From Rhizophagus irregularis (lineage: Eukaryota; Glomeromycota; Glomeromycetes; Glomerales; Glomeraceae), in contig NC_089460.1 in assembly GCF_026210795.1 (NCBI RefSeq), positions 2,132,501 to 2,196,500 of the forward strand: a DNA stretch of 64,000 nt, given 5' to 3'. The translations under genes and the position numbers were made by a program. Position 1 is the first letter of the stretch, and every line of letters starts with the position of its first letter. Under the pieces are notes generated by a model. That model was given only the letters and a program-made list of their open reading frames with translations, made no database searches and was not told the DNA's origin. Below are positions 1-12,477 of this stretch, one piece after another.

Positions 1-1
1 T

Positions 2-1135
2 AATTATATACCATCTAGAGAACCTCTTTATATTTTATTATCTTATTATGCTGATTTGGGAGTTTATCAAGAAGCCGAATATTTAATAAATAAATATTTT
101 AAATTTATTACTATACACGAACAATCAGAATCATCACAACAAAAAAGTTGGCAATTCAATTTCTCTACAATTTTGATGAAGGCTTATGTTCAAGCTTTAC
201 ATAAGGAAATTTCTTTTCGGATTAAAAATCTTGAAGAACAAATTAAAAAAAATACATCTTTGATAACATCAAAAGAAAACATGAATAATCCTTTAAATTA
301 CTTAACGAAAGATAATTTTACACAAAGTTCATTTTACGTTTCCTGGAAGAAATTATTAAATGAAGTGAAATTATCAAATTCAAAATATAATAAAGATCAT
401 TTTGAATTAACGATTAGATTTCATATATTGTCCAATCAAATTAATCATCAAGAATTTCCTTTAAATGAAGCATTAAATATGATTTATGAGATGAAAGGTG
501 ATGGAATTGAACCAACATTTGAGACATTTAAAATATTATTGGAAGGTCATGCTAATTCACCAGAATATAATTCGTCTAAACAAACTTTACAACGTATAGA
601 AAATACTTTAGGAATATTTAATATGATGAAATCTTTTGGATATGATATGAATAATATAGAGATATTTCAAACATTACTAGATTCATGTATTCCAAAATAT
701 GAACGATTTACCGACATAGATTTTAAACCTATAAGATTAAAGATCAAAGAGAAAATCAAACATATAAATAATTTAATTAAAATTCATAAAGCAAAGCATA
801 ATCAAAAATCAATGTTAACGTTACTGGAATTATATGGATGTATACATTCTTTTAGTGAAATGAGACATATTTGGTTTGATATGTTTTTATCTGGATATCA
901 TCGTAATTTAAATTTTTACAAAACGTTTATTAAAGCTTCTTCGCAAAATATACGAGAATCAACTTATTGTTTGGATGTTTTAAGACATCAAATGTCTAAA
1001 GAATATCCTCCCGTATATCCTGATTTAGAAACTTATAATTTATTATTAAAATGTTGTATTAAGTGTGATGACTTGATCACAAAGAAACAAATTACTAATC
1101 ATATTATGAAGCATTATTCTTCTTCTCAAAAATAG
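2..1135 (+). CDS. Pentatricopeptide-repeat (PPR) protein, 5'-partial
   Basis: The reading frame is open from the left window edge with no in-frame stop, so the true start lies outside and the first visible ATG codons are internal. About 378 residues are visible. Degenerate 35-residue helix-turn-helix units can be seen, for example around ALNMIYEMKGDGIEPTFETF and near the C-terminus around YPDLETYNLLLKCC. Spacing and the E/P-D-T-Y/F pattern fit PPR repeats. PPR proteins bind organellar RNA, normally in mitochondria, for processing, stability or translation; that role is family knowledge. No intron is seen in this part. The specific ortholog cannot be named. The stop is TAG. Confidence 0.75.
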   Translation, partial: NYIPSREPLYILLSYYADLGVYQEAEYLINKYFKFITIHEQSESSQQKSWQFNFSTILMKAYVQALHKEISFRIKNLEEQIKKNTSLITSKENMNNPLNYLTKDNFTQSSFYVSWKKLLNEVKLSNSKYNKDHFELTIRFHILSNQINHQEFPLNEALNMIYEMKGDGIEPTFETFKILLEGHANSPEYNSSKQTLQRIENTLGIFNMMKSFGYDMNNIEIFQTLLDSCIPKYERFTDIDFKPIRLKIKEKIKHINNLIKIHKAKHNQKSMLTLLELYGCIHSFSEMRHIWFDMFLSGYHRNLNFYKTFIKASSQNIRESTYCLDVLRHQMSKEYPPVYPDLETYNLLLKCCIKCDDLITKKQITNHIMKHYSSSQK

Positions 1136-1593
1136 TCAATAGTATTATATTTGAAATTAATGATTTTTTAATGTAAATTTCTCCCTTCCCTTTAAGATTT
1201 GAAAAGTAGGAGGATTACAAAATTATATAATATTTAATAAAAAGGTCTATCATTCATTTAGCATTCGTTATTTTACTTATTTAATATAGAATCATATAAT
1301 AAAATTTAAGAATCGAATTTATATCTTCTTAAGAAGAAAAAGAAGAAAGCATACTTTCCTGTTTTGCACACGTAAATTCAAAATTAACAAAAAAGGAGAA
1401 TTTTAATTATGGTTTGCTATTTCCGAGACATTAGATTAATATACCATATTCATCTTAAACGTCGTTACACGATTATAAATATAGCTATTAAACTTTAGAC
1501 CGGGGTAGTAGTTTAGATATATCATGACATATTTTTATAGGACAACACTGCTTCATTCATCTAAAACCTTTCACTTTCTTTCAACTTAACATA
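1136..1593. other. Intergenic, probable 3' end of PPR gene and promoter/leader of next gene
   Basis: AT-rich stretch with no supported ORF. A pyrimidine-rich tract of about 30 bases lies just upstream of the ATG at 1594, as is common in fungal leaders. No other feature recognised. Confidence 0.4.
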
Positions 1594-3442
1594 ATGAGGC
1601 ACTCGGGAAACTTGCGTTGGGTATTCATTTTTTACTTAGTATTTGCCTTTTATATTAACTTGATCTTCACAATACAAGTTGCTCACTTTGAGGTACCTCA
1701 GCAAAATCAACAAGTCAAAAAACTTGCAATAATTGGCAAGTACTTATTGAAAGTCGCATTCACATTTATATTTATAATTATAATTAAATTATTAATATTT
1801 ACTTTATTATTAATGTTTTGATAGGTGCTGGTGCCGGAGGTTCTTCAGCTGCCTATTGGATTTCAAATGCTTTTGTGAATTCTTCTGTTAAAGTCGATAC
1901 TACAGTTTATGAACAATCGTCACGCATTGGTGGACGTACTGAAATTATTAATTTTGAACGCGATGGTATAACCATCCCTATCGAGTTGGGAGCATCTATT
2001 TTTGTTGATGTTAATTATCATATAGTAGAAAATTCGAAGAAATTTGGGTTAGAATTTATAAATTATGGAGAAGAAATGGAAGATTCGAAAACGGGAATGT
2101 AAGTGAACACAGAGATCATTCATATCAAATTAAAGCAGATCTAATTCTTTGATTTCAATAGATGGAATGGCGAAGAATTCGTCTTTGAACAATCTTCTAA
2201 TCCATATTGGGACACTTTAAGAATTTTGTGGAAATATGGATTGGCTCCTAAAAAAGTATGAATCCGTAAAAAAATTTTAATCACGTGAATATAATTTCAC
2301 TTTTGTTTTTGTTTAATTTAAAGGTTCAAAACCTAGTAAAAGAAATTGTCGGAAAATTCTTAGAAGAGTATAAATTTGATGAACCTTATACTAGTATAGA
2401 TTCAGAGTCAGAACGGCTTCAATTAAACAAAGAACTAAAATTCACAGCTCAGTATTATTTTTCCGAGTTAGAAAAAATCAACCAGCTCTATCTTCAGCAC
2501 TTTGTTGAACCAATGACTCGCGTTAATTATGGACAGAATCTAGCGGAATTACACGCACTAGGTGCCTTTATTAGTTTAGCGCCCCAAGGAGCGAAAAGCA
2601 TTAAAGGCGGAAATTTTCAATTATTTGAAAAATTCGTCGAGTTTTCTGGTGCTAATTTGAAATTGGATACAAGAGTAGTTAAAGTAACGAAATTGCCATC
2701 GCCTGATGGCATCAACAACGTAAAATACGTTGTAAAATCGAAAGATGGTTCTTCTGAAGAGTATGATGCAATTATTCTGGCCGCTCCTATTGTAAACTTT
2801 TTTTTTAATATTTTTTTTTCCATTTCCTTTTTTTTTGATATTCATATAATTTTTAGAAATTGCTAACTAAATAATTTTACAGCAATTTACTGGAATTGAA
2901 TTTGAAAATATGAATCTTAAAATTAAGAAGATCCCATATGTGACACTTCACGTTACTTTAGTCACAGGACACGTTAATCCAGCCTATTTTGGTCGTTCCA
3001 AAATTGAAGATATTCCCGAACAGATTGTAACAACTAACAGCGGAAAATGTGAATTTTTATCTTTTGCAGGAAAATTGCGACTTCCAAATGGAGAAACTAT
3101 TAATAAGTTATTTTCACATCAAGAATTATCTGACGAGATGCTTGATAGACTTTATATCAGTCGTTCTTGGACTTTTCGTAAAGTATGGAAAAGTTATCCT
3201 AAACTCTTGCCAAATCAAACTTTTCCGCCTTTAGAACCCGACGAAAATTTCTTTTATATCAATTCTTTTGAACCTTTTATTTCGGTATGTTTTTGTTAAT
3301 TATTGCTTTTATATTAAAAAAAAAAAATTTAATTAATACAATTTTTTAGACCATGGAAACAGAATGTGTATCAAGTAAAAATATTATTAAATTGATTGCG
3401 AGAAAATGGGATAGTTCGGGTCCGATAAAAGCTAAATTGTAA
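1594..3442 (+). CDS. PCYOX1: Prenylcysteine oxidase/lyase (FAD-dependent)
   Basis: Flavoprotein that cleaves the thioether of prenylcysteine released when prenylated proteins are degraded, giving cysteine and an aldehyde (family knowledge). Six exons join in frame: 1594-1735, 1825-2098, 2162-2255, 2324-2791, 2883-3284 and 3350-3442. The N-terminus has a hydrophobic signal/anchor (about residues 9-28), fitting a secretory or vacuolar enzyme. The Rossmann dinucleotide motif IIGAGAGG follows, then the acidic end and GGRTE of the FAD fold, and later the conserved GQNLAELHALGAF segment. The first intron has no usable GT donor that keeps the frame; a GC donor (GCAAGT) at 1736 restores IIGAGAGG. The other introns are GT-AG. 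The length, about 490 residues, is normal for the family. Confidence 0.88.
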
Positions 3443-3723
3443 AAACAAAACTTATGGGTACGCTTGTATATTATTCTTGTAGCTTGCTTGCCTAACTATA
3501 CGAAATATGAAATATTTATTTTTAATCAATAAAATGAATTGTAATTTACAAGTAATCATATAAAGAACTTTGGTGTAAATTGGGACTGGATATTTACATG
3601 TAAATAATATCTATTATTCTTTTAGTTATAGATAAAAAAAGAAAACTTTTATTAAAATAATAACATTACTCTGATTACTTTTCTAAATGATTTGATGAGA
3701 ATAAAAATACGGATTAACATCTT
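3443..3723. other. Intergenic between convergent gene ends
   Basis: AT-rich spacer between the stop of the prenylcysteine oxidase gene (+) and the stop of RPS5 (-). AATAAA-like hexamers occur on both strands, as expected for two 3' ends. Nothing else seen. Confidence 0.4.
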
Positions 3724-4639
3724 TTAACGATTAGATTTAGCGACACGTTCTGTAAATAAAGAAAAACGGTTAATAAACTTGTGAAATATAGTTATCATGA
3801 ATAAACGTTTCACTCACCAAGTTCGTCTTTCTTTTTAATGGCATACGAATTGGAACTTCCCTCTAAAATATAAAATGATTAATAAATATTTTTCACGAAA
3901 TTTCAACATTACACAAATAAGATACAAACTAGCAGCATTAATAAGTTCATCGGCCAAGCATTCTGCAATACTCTTAACATTTCTGAATGCCGATTCGCGT
4001 GTCTATGATATTTTTTTTATCAATTAGTAATGAGATTGTTAAAAATATATATATAATATATATATGAGACATACTCCAGTTGTTAATAGTGCGATAGCTT
4101 GATTTACTCGACGAAGAGGGGACACATCAACTGCTTGTCTTCTTACAGTTCCAGCACTACCAATGCGGGTTGAATCTTCACGTGGACCAGTATTAATAAT
4201 GGCATCAACTAAAACTTGAATAGGATTTTGATCAGTTAGCAGATGAATGATCTCAAATGCGTGTTTTACAATCCTAACTGCCATTAGTTTTTTGCCATTA
4301 TTACGACCGTGCATCATAAGTGAGTTTGTTAATCGTTCGACGACAGGGCACTAATTAAACGAAAGAATATGTAATCAATTATATGAGGTCTCATTTTAAA
4401 TTATTGATAATCGAATAATCTACCACAATTATAAATTTAAAATTTTGTGCCTATACCTGAGCTTTCCTAAACCTTTTTGTGGAAAAGCGACCAGCAGTAT
4501 GTGATAAATATACTGGGTTTCGAATTTGAATATAATCTGTCAAGGATATATCTTTGACTTCAACATCTTCGTAGGTCCATTTGTTGAATAAACGAATGCC
4601 TTGTGAAGTTTCGTTATAGATGTCAGCAGGAAGGGCCAT
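3724..4639 (-). CDS. RPS5: 40S ribosomal protein S5 (uS7)
   Basis: Component of the small ribosomal subunit head that binds 18S rRNA near the mRNA exit channel. The five coding exons on the - strand (first 4639-4457, second 4350-4075, last ending at 3724) give a protein that follows eukaryotic uS7 almost residue by residue: [90 protein letters not shown] and the C-terminal [11 protein letters not shown]. The start ATG (4639) lies just after an intron in the 5' UTR whose donor GTAAGT is at 4735, with the acceptor about 8 bases before the ATG. Intron-rich ribosomal protein genes with a 5' UTR intron are common in fungi. It is divergent to SMC1. Confidence 0.97.
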
Positions 4640-5045
4640 GGTATGCCTATAAGCAATAATCGTTATTAAGCATAAAGGAAATGGTTTAACGGATTTATTT
4701 AATGAGGATGGATAAGATCGAATAAAATTCACTTACCTTTTTTACTCTGCAAAATTAAATTGTAAGAGGGGGAGCAAATTTTTTTAGATCTTGTGAAATA
4801 CTTATGTTTTATCGCAGGGTTGACGTCACAAAATTTACCCAATGAGATGCGAGTTAGAACCTAAAATTAGACTGCACAAATTTAGTCGTTTAAGCACGCG
4901 TAATTCTACGTAATTCTGTCCCATATTTCAAGAATTTAAGTTTCATAGACAGAAGTTCTAATTCTTAAGAAACCTTTTTTTTATAAGTTGCTTCAAAAGG
5001 GTACTCTCACTAGATTTATAGCTCCGGCTTATAAAGTCCTTTAAA
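4640..5045. promoter_or_regulatory. Shared divergent promoter of RPS5 (-) and SMC1 (+)
   Basis: About 400 bases separate the two start codons, and part of this is the RPS5 5' UTR intron and leader. A perfect palindromic CRE/ATF site, TGACGTCA, lies at 4821-4828, roughly midway between the genes. bZIP factors of the ATF/CREB type bind this octamer (established). That it drives either gene is inference. Confidence 0.5.
4821..4828. promoter_or_regulatory. Consensus CRE (ATF/CREB) site TGACGTCA
   Basis: Exact 8-base palindrome seen in the divergent promoter, in otherwise AT-rich sequence. It could serve either gene. Occupancy is not shown. Confidence 0.5.
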
Positions 5046-8000
5046 ATGGGTCGGCTTGATCGACTTGAACTCGAAAACTTCAAATCGTACAAAGGACTGC
5101 AGACTATTGGGCCTTTTCATAATTTTACATCGGTAATTGGTCCTAATGGAGCAGGTATAGTAGGTTTATAAAAAAATCATGACGAGTTTTCTTTAAGCAG
5201 TTAAACACTTCTTAAATATGGGCGCGAGCATATTTTGGAAAATGAATTATTTTTTAATTCACTTTTTTTATTATTGTATGGCCTATTTAAAATAAGCGGT
5301 TCTTTCGCTAATTTGAACTTTGTTTTAATTGTACTTTTTGTACATTGTTTAATTAGGAAAATCAAATCTTATGGATGCTATTTCCTTTGTTCTTGGAATA
5401 AAATCTGCTCAATTACGATCATCTCAGCTTAAAGATTTGATCTATCGAGGTCGAGCTATGCAAGATGATGACGAAGAGGTCACTGATGGAATGGCTATTG
5501 AAGGACGTACCAATAATCCAAAGCGAGCTTGGGTCATGGCCGTATATAAAGATGATAATGGAAATGAAATTAAATTTACAAGAAGGTATTCACAAATATA
5601 GAATTATTATTTATTTAATATAATTATATTTAATAAAAATTTTCAATATATAAGTATAACAACATCTGGCGCAAGTGAATATAAAATAAATAATAAACCT
5701 GTTACATATGCGAAGTATAATTCTACTTTGGAACAACAAAATATATTGGTAAAAGCGCGAAACTTTTTAGTTTTCCAGGTATTACATTTTGGTAATAAAT
5801 CTATTTGTCGAATACCATGTTGATATTTAAAAGTTAACCAAATGTTGCTCCAATTAACCAGGGTGATGTTGAAGCTATCGCATCTCAATCTCCTAAAGAT
5901 CTAACTAGATTGATTGAACAAATCAGCGGGTAATTATATAAATTACATATTCATTTAATAGGCTTGACTTTATATTAAAAACTCTTGATAATTTTTTTTT
6001 TATTTTCCAGATCATTGGAATTGAAAGCCGAATATGAGCAATTAAAAGTTCAGCAAGAACGAGCAACAGAGAATTCCGCGTTTAATTTTAACAAAAAACG
6101 TGGAATTAATTCGGAGATACAAGAATATCAAAGACAGAAAGCCCAAGCGCAACAGTTTGAGAAATTACAGGCTGAAAGAGTATAGCTGTTTTCTATCAAT
6201 TTGCTAATTTGTTTTCTTTTCTCTACCAATACCTGACTTTATAATATATTTAGACCCAAATTTTAGTCGATTATCTTCTCTGGAAATTATTTCATATCCA
6301 ACAGAATATACAAGGGTACAAGGGAGAGATTGATGAGCATAACGATGTCATAAGAAGAAGACAAAGAGAACAGGTATAATTTAATTATAATATTTGTATG
6401 TTCAAATATTTGACTAACACTTTCTATTTAATTTTTGCAGAAAAAATTTGATTCAGAATTAAAGGAAGCCAGATTGGAACAATCAAAAGTTCATAAAGAA
6501 TATTTTCAAATGGAAGGTGTTATTAAATCCAAAGAAAAAGAATTGGAAGAAAAGGTTATTTTACAAATTTTTTTATGACGTTGAAATTTATAGCAATAGA
6601 CAAAGGAATCTATATAATATAGTTTTTATTTAGCGTCCGGCTTTACTTACTGTTGAGGAGAAAATATTTCATTCCAAAAGGAAGTTGAGTCAGTATGAGC
6701 AAGATGCTGAAAGAGTTCGAAAGGATTTCGATCGTCAAGTAAGGAAACTAATAAATCATAAAATGCATTACATTTATTCACGTAGTTTCTTTACTATATT
6801 TTGTCTTTCATAATTAACATTATTTCTTTTAAAAAATATTTATGTATATATTTATTTAGACGAATCATGTTGTAGAATTACAATCAGAATTAGACAAAAT
6901 AACTAGATCTGCAGAGCAATATGAAGGTATGATATTTGATATTTTAGAGCTCTTATTAAATATTACAATTATACTGATTTATTATTATACACAGCTTCTT
7001 TACGAGCTGGAGGTGGCAGTAATAAAAGACTTAATGCTGAAGATATGGCTGAATATAGTAGAAAGTACAGTTTCTGTACGATGGGTATTTGGTGTTCAAC
7101 ATTGGATTTTAATATTCTTCTATAATTACTCAACCTATAATTTATTGAATTACTAGGAGAGAAGCGGCAAATAAGAAAACTGTTAATGAAAAACAACGAC
7201 TAGTAAATGTTAGACGACAAGAAAAAACATGTCGCGAATCTACTCATCGATTAAAAGAAAAAATGGAAGATTTAGATAGACGCCGTAAACAATTAGAGGA
7301 AGAGAAACTGGCGGTTTCTGATCAAAAAGAAAAGGTAATCTTATGAAATTTTTTTCAATTTTGCGTTCCTTTTTTTTTAGTTATTTATTTTTTTAAAACT
7401 GTATCAGGTTGGTTCATATGTGACGCAATTAAATGCGGACCTTGAAGCTGCCAGGAAAGAACTTGAAGCCGCTGTTGCCGAAAGGAATTCTATAAAGTAT
7501 ATTATAAGATTACAAAATTAATATTTTATTGTTGAAAAAAAAATGGGTTTATTGTACTTTATTTAATTAAGAATTTATTTAATTATTTAGTCAACAAGAA
7601 ACTCAATATAATCGAGAATTACAAGAAACACTTAACAAACTTACGGTAGCCAGTGTAGACCAAAGGGAATCGGAACGAGAACAAAAGATGAAGGAATGTT
7701 TAGAGAGTTTGAAGAGGGTCTTTTCAGGTGTTCACGGACGTCTTCTAGATTTATTCACCCCTAGTCAACGTAAATATGCTGTACCAGTATCAATAATTCT
7801 TGGGAGAAATATGGATGCTATCATTGTTGATCAACAGAAAACCGCTATTGAATGTATACAGGTACTTTATTGTAATTTCGTATTATTTACTTAAAAAAGC
7901 ACTTTTATTAATCAACAAATTAATAACTATAATAGTATATACGTGAACAACGTCTTGGTCATGCTACATTTATTCCTCTCGACACAATTGTAGTTAAACC

Positions 8001-10938
8001 AATAAATGACAAATATCGTAGCTTCATGAAAGGGGCTAGATTGGCGATTGATGTCATTACTTATAATGATAAGCTAGAAAGAGCATTTCAATATGCTTGT
8101 GGAAATACTCTGGTTTGTGATACTTTGGAGATAGCTAAATACATCTGCTATGAAAAAAATCAGCAGGTTAAAGGTAAACTTTAAAGTTATTTTTCTTTAC
8201 TAGCTTATGGTTTATGATAACTTACGTTTTGAATAATAATTTTTAAATAAGCTGTTACACTTGATGGTACGATTATCCATAAGAGTGGTTTGGTTACTGG
8301 CGGGCATAGCGATGATATTTTAACCGGCGCAAAAAGAGTAGCAGAAAAGAGACGCGCTGACAATATTGATGGTAAAATAAATGACTACTTTTTTTCAATT
8401 TTATAAATATAAGCCAACTTATAATATTTTATAGAATTAAGACGTCAGAGAGATGATCTTTTATCCAAATTGAATAACTTGAGCAAATCTAAACGAAGGG
8501 GAAATTTTGAAGAACAAAAGAAGAGCGAAATATCTGGACTAGAGTCTAGGCTGAAATTTTCCCAGGAAGAATTGGTAAAAAAAAAAAATTCCCAAATCAA
8601 CTCAGATTGATTATTCAAAATAATAACAATAATAAAAACTAATATTTGATTAGAGTGTTATCACACGTAAGCTCGAATCAATAAATAGCGAATTAAATTT
8701 TATCGCTAGTGAAACTAATGAATTACAGCCAAGATGGAGAAAGGTATTTATGGAAAATTTATCTATTAAAGTTCAAACTTTGACGAATATCGCCTACTAA
8801 GTATTTATGTTCTAATTTTACTTTTAGGCTCATTCAGATTTAACAAATTTTGAAAATCAAATTACACAGTTAGAAAATACAATACATAGTATTGAAGATA
8901 CCATTTTTGAGGACTTCTGTGCGAAAATTCAAGTTGCTAATATTCGTGAATATGAACAGCGTCAACTTCAGTTGGCGCAAGAAATGGCCGAGAAGAGATT
9001 GAAATTTACAACTTTAAAATCAAGGCTTCAAAATCAGTACGTATTATTATTGTTTCTTACTATCATTATTATTAAATTACGTGGGTATTGATGTGTTTTT
9101 TAAGATTGAAGTTCGAATCAGAGCAAAGGAAAGAAGCAGAAGATCGGCTAAATAAACTCGAAGCAGCGATAAAAAATGATACTGAGAGGTTGACTCAACT
9201 CGGACAAGAAAAAGAACAATTATTGAGGGATAAAAAGCTTATTTCTGATCAAATTGCTGAAGCACAGAATGCATTAAATGAAATAAAGGAATCTTTTGAC
9301 GAGAAAACCGATGCTGTTAATGTGGCAAAGAGGAAGTTATCCCAAATAACAAAAGAGATTGAACGAATGATGAAAGAAATTGTAAACAAGGTATTTTTTA
9401 AAATTAATATCTATAGGATTATTTATTATTACATTCTGTTGTGATGTTTTAATGATAGTTTATCGCTTATTAATTAAAGGAATCGGATATAGAGAAGTTA
9501 GAAGCAGATCAATTTTCTATATTCCGTAAATGTAAATTGGAAGAAATCCATTTACCTCTTGAAAGAGGATCACTTGATGATATACCAATAAAAGACTCGG
9601 TATGGTTTGATTTCGATTTCATGACCAGTTTATTCTTAATGATTTCATTATTTAATAATAATCGTTATTATAGCGGTTCCAAGACGATGATGAGATGGAT
9701 ATAGATGAAGATGACGTTTTATCGTCAAATAGAGCTGGACCTAGTTCTACGGCAACAAGTTCTGGTTGGAATGTTCAAGTTGATTATAGTTCATTGACTG
9801 ATGATCTTAAGGAGGTTAATAGAAGGAAAAAAAAAATTATTTCATTTATTAAATTATTCTTAAATCTTAAATTTTCTTGTTTAATTTAGAATGACGGGAT
9901 TGAAATTGCAAATGAGTTTGAAAAGAAACTTGATGAGAAATCTGCAAAAATGGAAGAAATAGCTCCTATTTTAAAAGCCATTGAACGGTAAATATTTTCA
10001 ATTATGTTTATATTTTATTATATGTTACATAATACATAATTAAAATTGTTTACTAAAGTTTATTATGTTAATCATAAGTTTGGACGGTATAGAACAACGT
10101 TTGCATGACACAGAAAAGGAATTTGATAGCGCAAGGAGAGAAGCTAAAACAGCAAAGGATAGGTTTAATAATGTCAAGCAAAAAAGGTTACTTTTTTTTT
10201 TATTTTAATTAAAATGGAAATGTGAACGTTTGAATATTTTTACAAATATACTTAATCTTCTAAACAGATGCAAACGATTCCGCGCAGCTTATGATCATAT
10301 TGAGAAAAACATCGATCGAATATATAAAGATCTGACAAAAAGTCGCAGTTTTCCTTTGGGCGGTACAGCATACCTCAGTTTAGAAGACAATGAGGTAAAT
10401 ATGAATAACATGAATGAATAAATTATTTTGATAAGTTGTTTTTATTAAATACATATTGAGAAATATAATATCTTTTTTTATGTTATAGGAACCATATTTA
10501 GATGGAGTCAAATATCATGCTATGCCTCCAATGAAACGTTTTAGAGATATGGAACAATTGTCTGGCGGTGAAAAAACTATGGCAGCATTAGCATTACTTT
10601 TCGCTATTCATAGTTACCAGCCATCACCTTTCTTTGTACTTGATGAGGTAGATGCTGCATTGGATAATACTAACGTTGGTAAAATTGCCAATTACATTCG
10701 AGAACACGCCTCTGACACCTTCCAATTTATCGTCATCTCTCTTAAAAGTACTTTGTATGAAAAGGCACAAGCTTTAGTTGGAATCTATCGAGATCAAGAG
10801 GTGAACAGCAGTAAAACATTAACTTTACAGGTAATCAGTTTTCGCAAAAATTTTTTAGTTATCTTTTTTATAGAAAACAAGTATACTGATTTGGTTCGTT
10901 TTCTTACTCATATTCAGCTTGATAAATTTCAAGAATGA
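5046..10938 (+). CDS. SMC1: Cohesin subunit SMC1 (structural maintenance of chromosomes 1)
   Basis: ATPase arm of the cohesin ring, paired with SMC3 for sister-chromatid cohesion and loop formation. The gene has many short introns (about 20). The N-terminus [17 protein letters not shown] is typical of SMC1. Walker A, GPNGAGKSN, is split by intron 1 (donor after GGAGCAG, acceptor just before 5358). Coiled-coil segments are rich in E, K, Q and R (5980-7680 and 8440-9990). The hinge lies around 7690-8370. The C-terminal head (10490-10830) carries the ABC signature LSGGEKT, Walker [13 protein letters not shown] and the H-loop region. The last coding intron is 10831-10917; the terminal exon adds only LDKFQE, matching how SMC1 proteins end. 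Exons across the coils were checked for frame only in part, so internal splice points are approximate. Confidence 0.95.
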
Positions 10939-12477
10939 AGAGGAACTAATCGAATACTTAATTTCTTTATATTTTAATCATTACAATTATCAAACTGCAT
11001 TATTTCAATTTAGACATCTATATATATTCATCGTTAAATTACCAATTTATTAGTTTAAATTAAAAGTTTAGCTAGAATGAAAAAATACTTGTAAATGTGT
11101 TTATACGTTTAAATATATGAATGAGGCTTTTCAGATTTTCATGCATAATGATATTTGTTGATGTGGAATATACAGTGCAATTCGATATAATGGAACCATC
11201 CGTTCCATTAGTAAAATTTGTCAAAAATCCGTTATATCAAGAATTCCGTTATATTGAGGGTAAATTAATTATACGTTATGATAATCCAATCAAGATTTTA
11301 CTTATGATCAGGTTCCGGTATAACGAAACTTAGGATTTACGTTACTTTACCCTCACCCAAATCGACTTTACTAAAACACACACTGGTGCTCAACAACATA
11401 GTATGTGATTTCACAAAAATTAAAATTGCTCAGCACCCTTGAAAATGGTCAGAAAAAAGAGTTTGAATAATACTATTTTTTTTACTAGAAATTTTGCGAA
11501 ATAAAAAAAATCAAAAAACATAAAAATACAAATAAGTGAAGTATATGCTGCAGTATTACTTTGATGTGAAATATAATTATTAAATTAATAGAATCAGCTC
11601 AGCTAGATTATTAATAATATAGAATAAAAAGCTCATCGCGATATTAGAAGAATAAAAACTATAGTAAATTTGAAAATATTGCTTACCTTAAATTAATTGA
11701 TAGTAAATTGGCTTTTTTAACTTGATAAAATAATTTTATATTAAATTTATTAAATTTAGAAATTTCTTAATTTATATAAAATTTCATATGTAAAAAATTT
11801 TTAATAAATAGTAAAATGTTAATTTATTTAACAAATTAGAGAAATATAGGGACTAGATAAATCATTCGAATAAAATTTTACAGAGAAAAATTTTATTTTT
11901 CTCATAAATATATGTAAAATTATTAAAAAAAACAGAATATTAATTGCATTAAAAGAATTTATTTACATAAACTGTAGTTGATAGTATAATTCTACAGGCA
12001 ATTTTAATGATTGTAAAATCATACATTAACTTATTTTTAATATAACGGCCAAAAATTTTATTTATTCATATATTAATAAAAAAGTTGTCTGAAACTCTGA
12101 ATATTGAATTTATTTCAAATTCAAGAAAATTCAAATATTTGCAATTATGTATATAAATAAATTATTTTTGAAATTAAAAAATAAAACAAAAATAAAATGT
12201 GTTGGTAAAGAAAACAAACATATAAAAGAAATAATTTTGAAATCATTAACAAATGAATTCTGGCTTAAACTTTAATATCAAGGCTAAATGAAATCCAGTA
12301 AAAACTAAAAACTAAATGCTTTCAAATTAACCAGTGTTTTACATAGCTTAGCAACTACATTTTTTTTTAATTAATTAACTTTCTAATAAATTATACACGT
12401 CTCATGATTTGGATCTTTGAACATATGTCTAATTAAATAACAAATTAAAATATTAATCAGTGTAATATAAACAATAT
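10939..12477. other. Intergenic between convergent SMC1 and exportin-T genes
   Basis: About 1.5 kb of AT-rich sequence with no convincing gene. A 70-codon frame at 11121-11333 has no recognisable motif. A sequence beginning CAGTGCAATTCGATATAATG at 11174, after TA, resembles one end of a Tc1/mariner-type inverted-repeat element, but no matching right end was found. Two nearby GTTATAT direct repeats follow it. The rest shows only A/T runs. Confidence 0.3.

Noticed and set aside
11174-11400. CAGTGCAATTCGATATAATG as a Tc1/mariner element
   Set aside because: Only one end is visible; no reverse-complement end within 2 kb and no second TA pairing, so not listed as an element.
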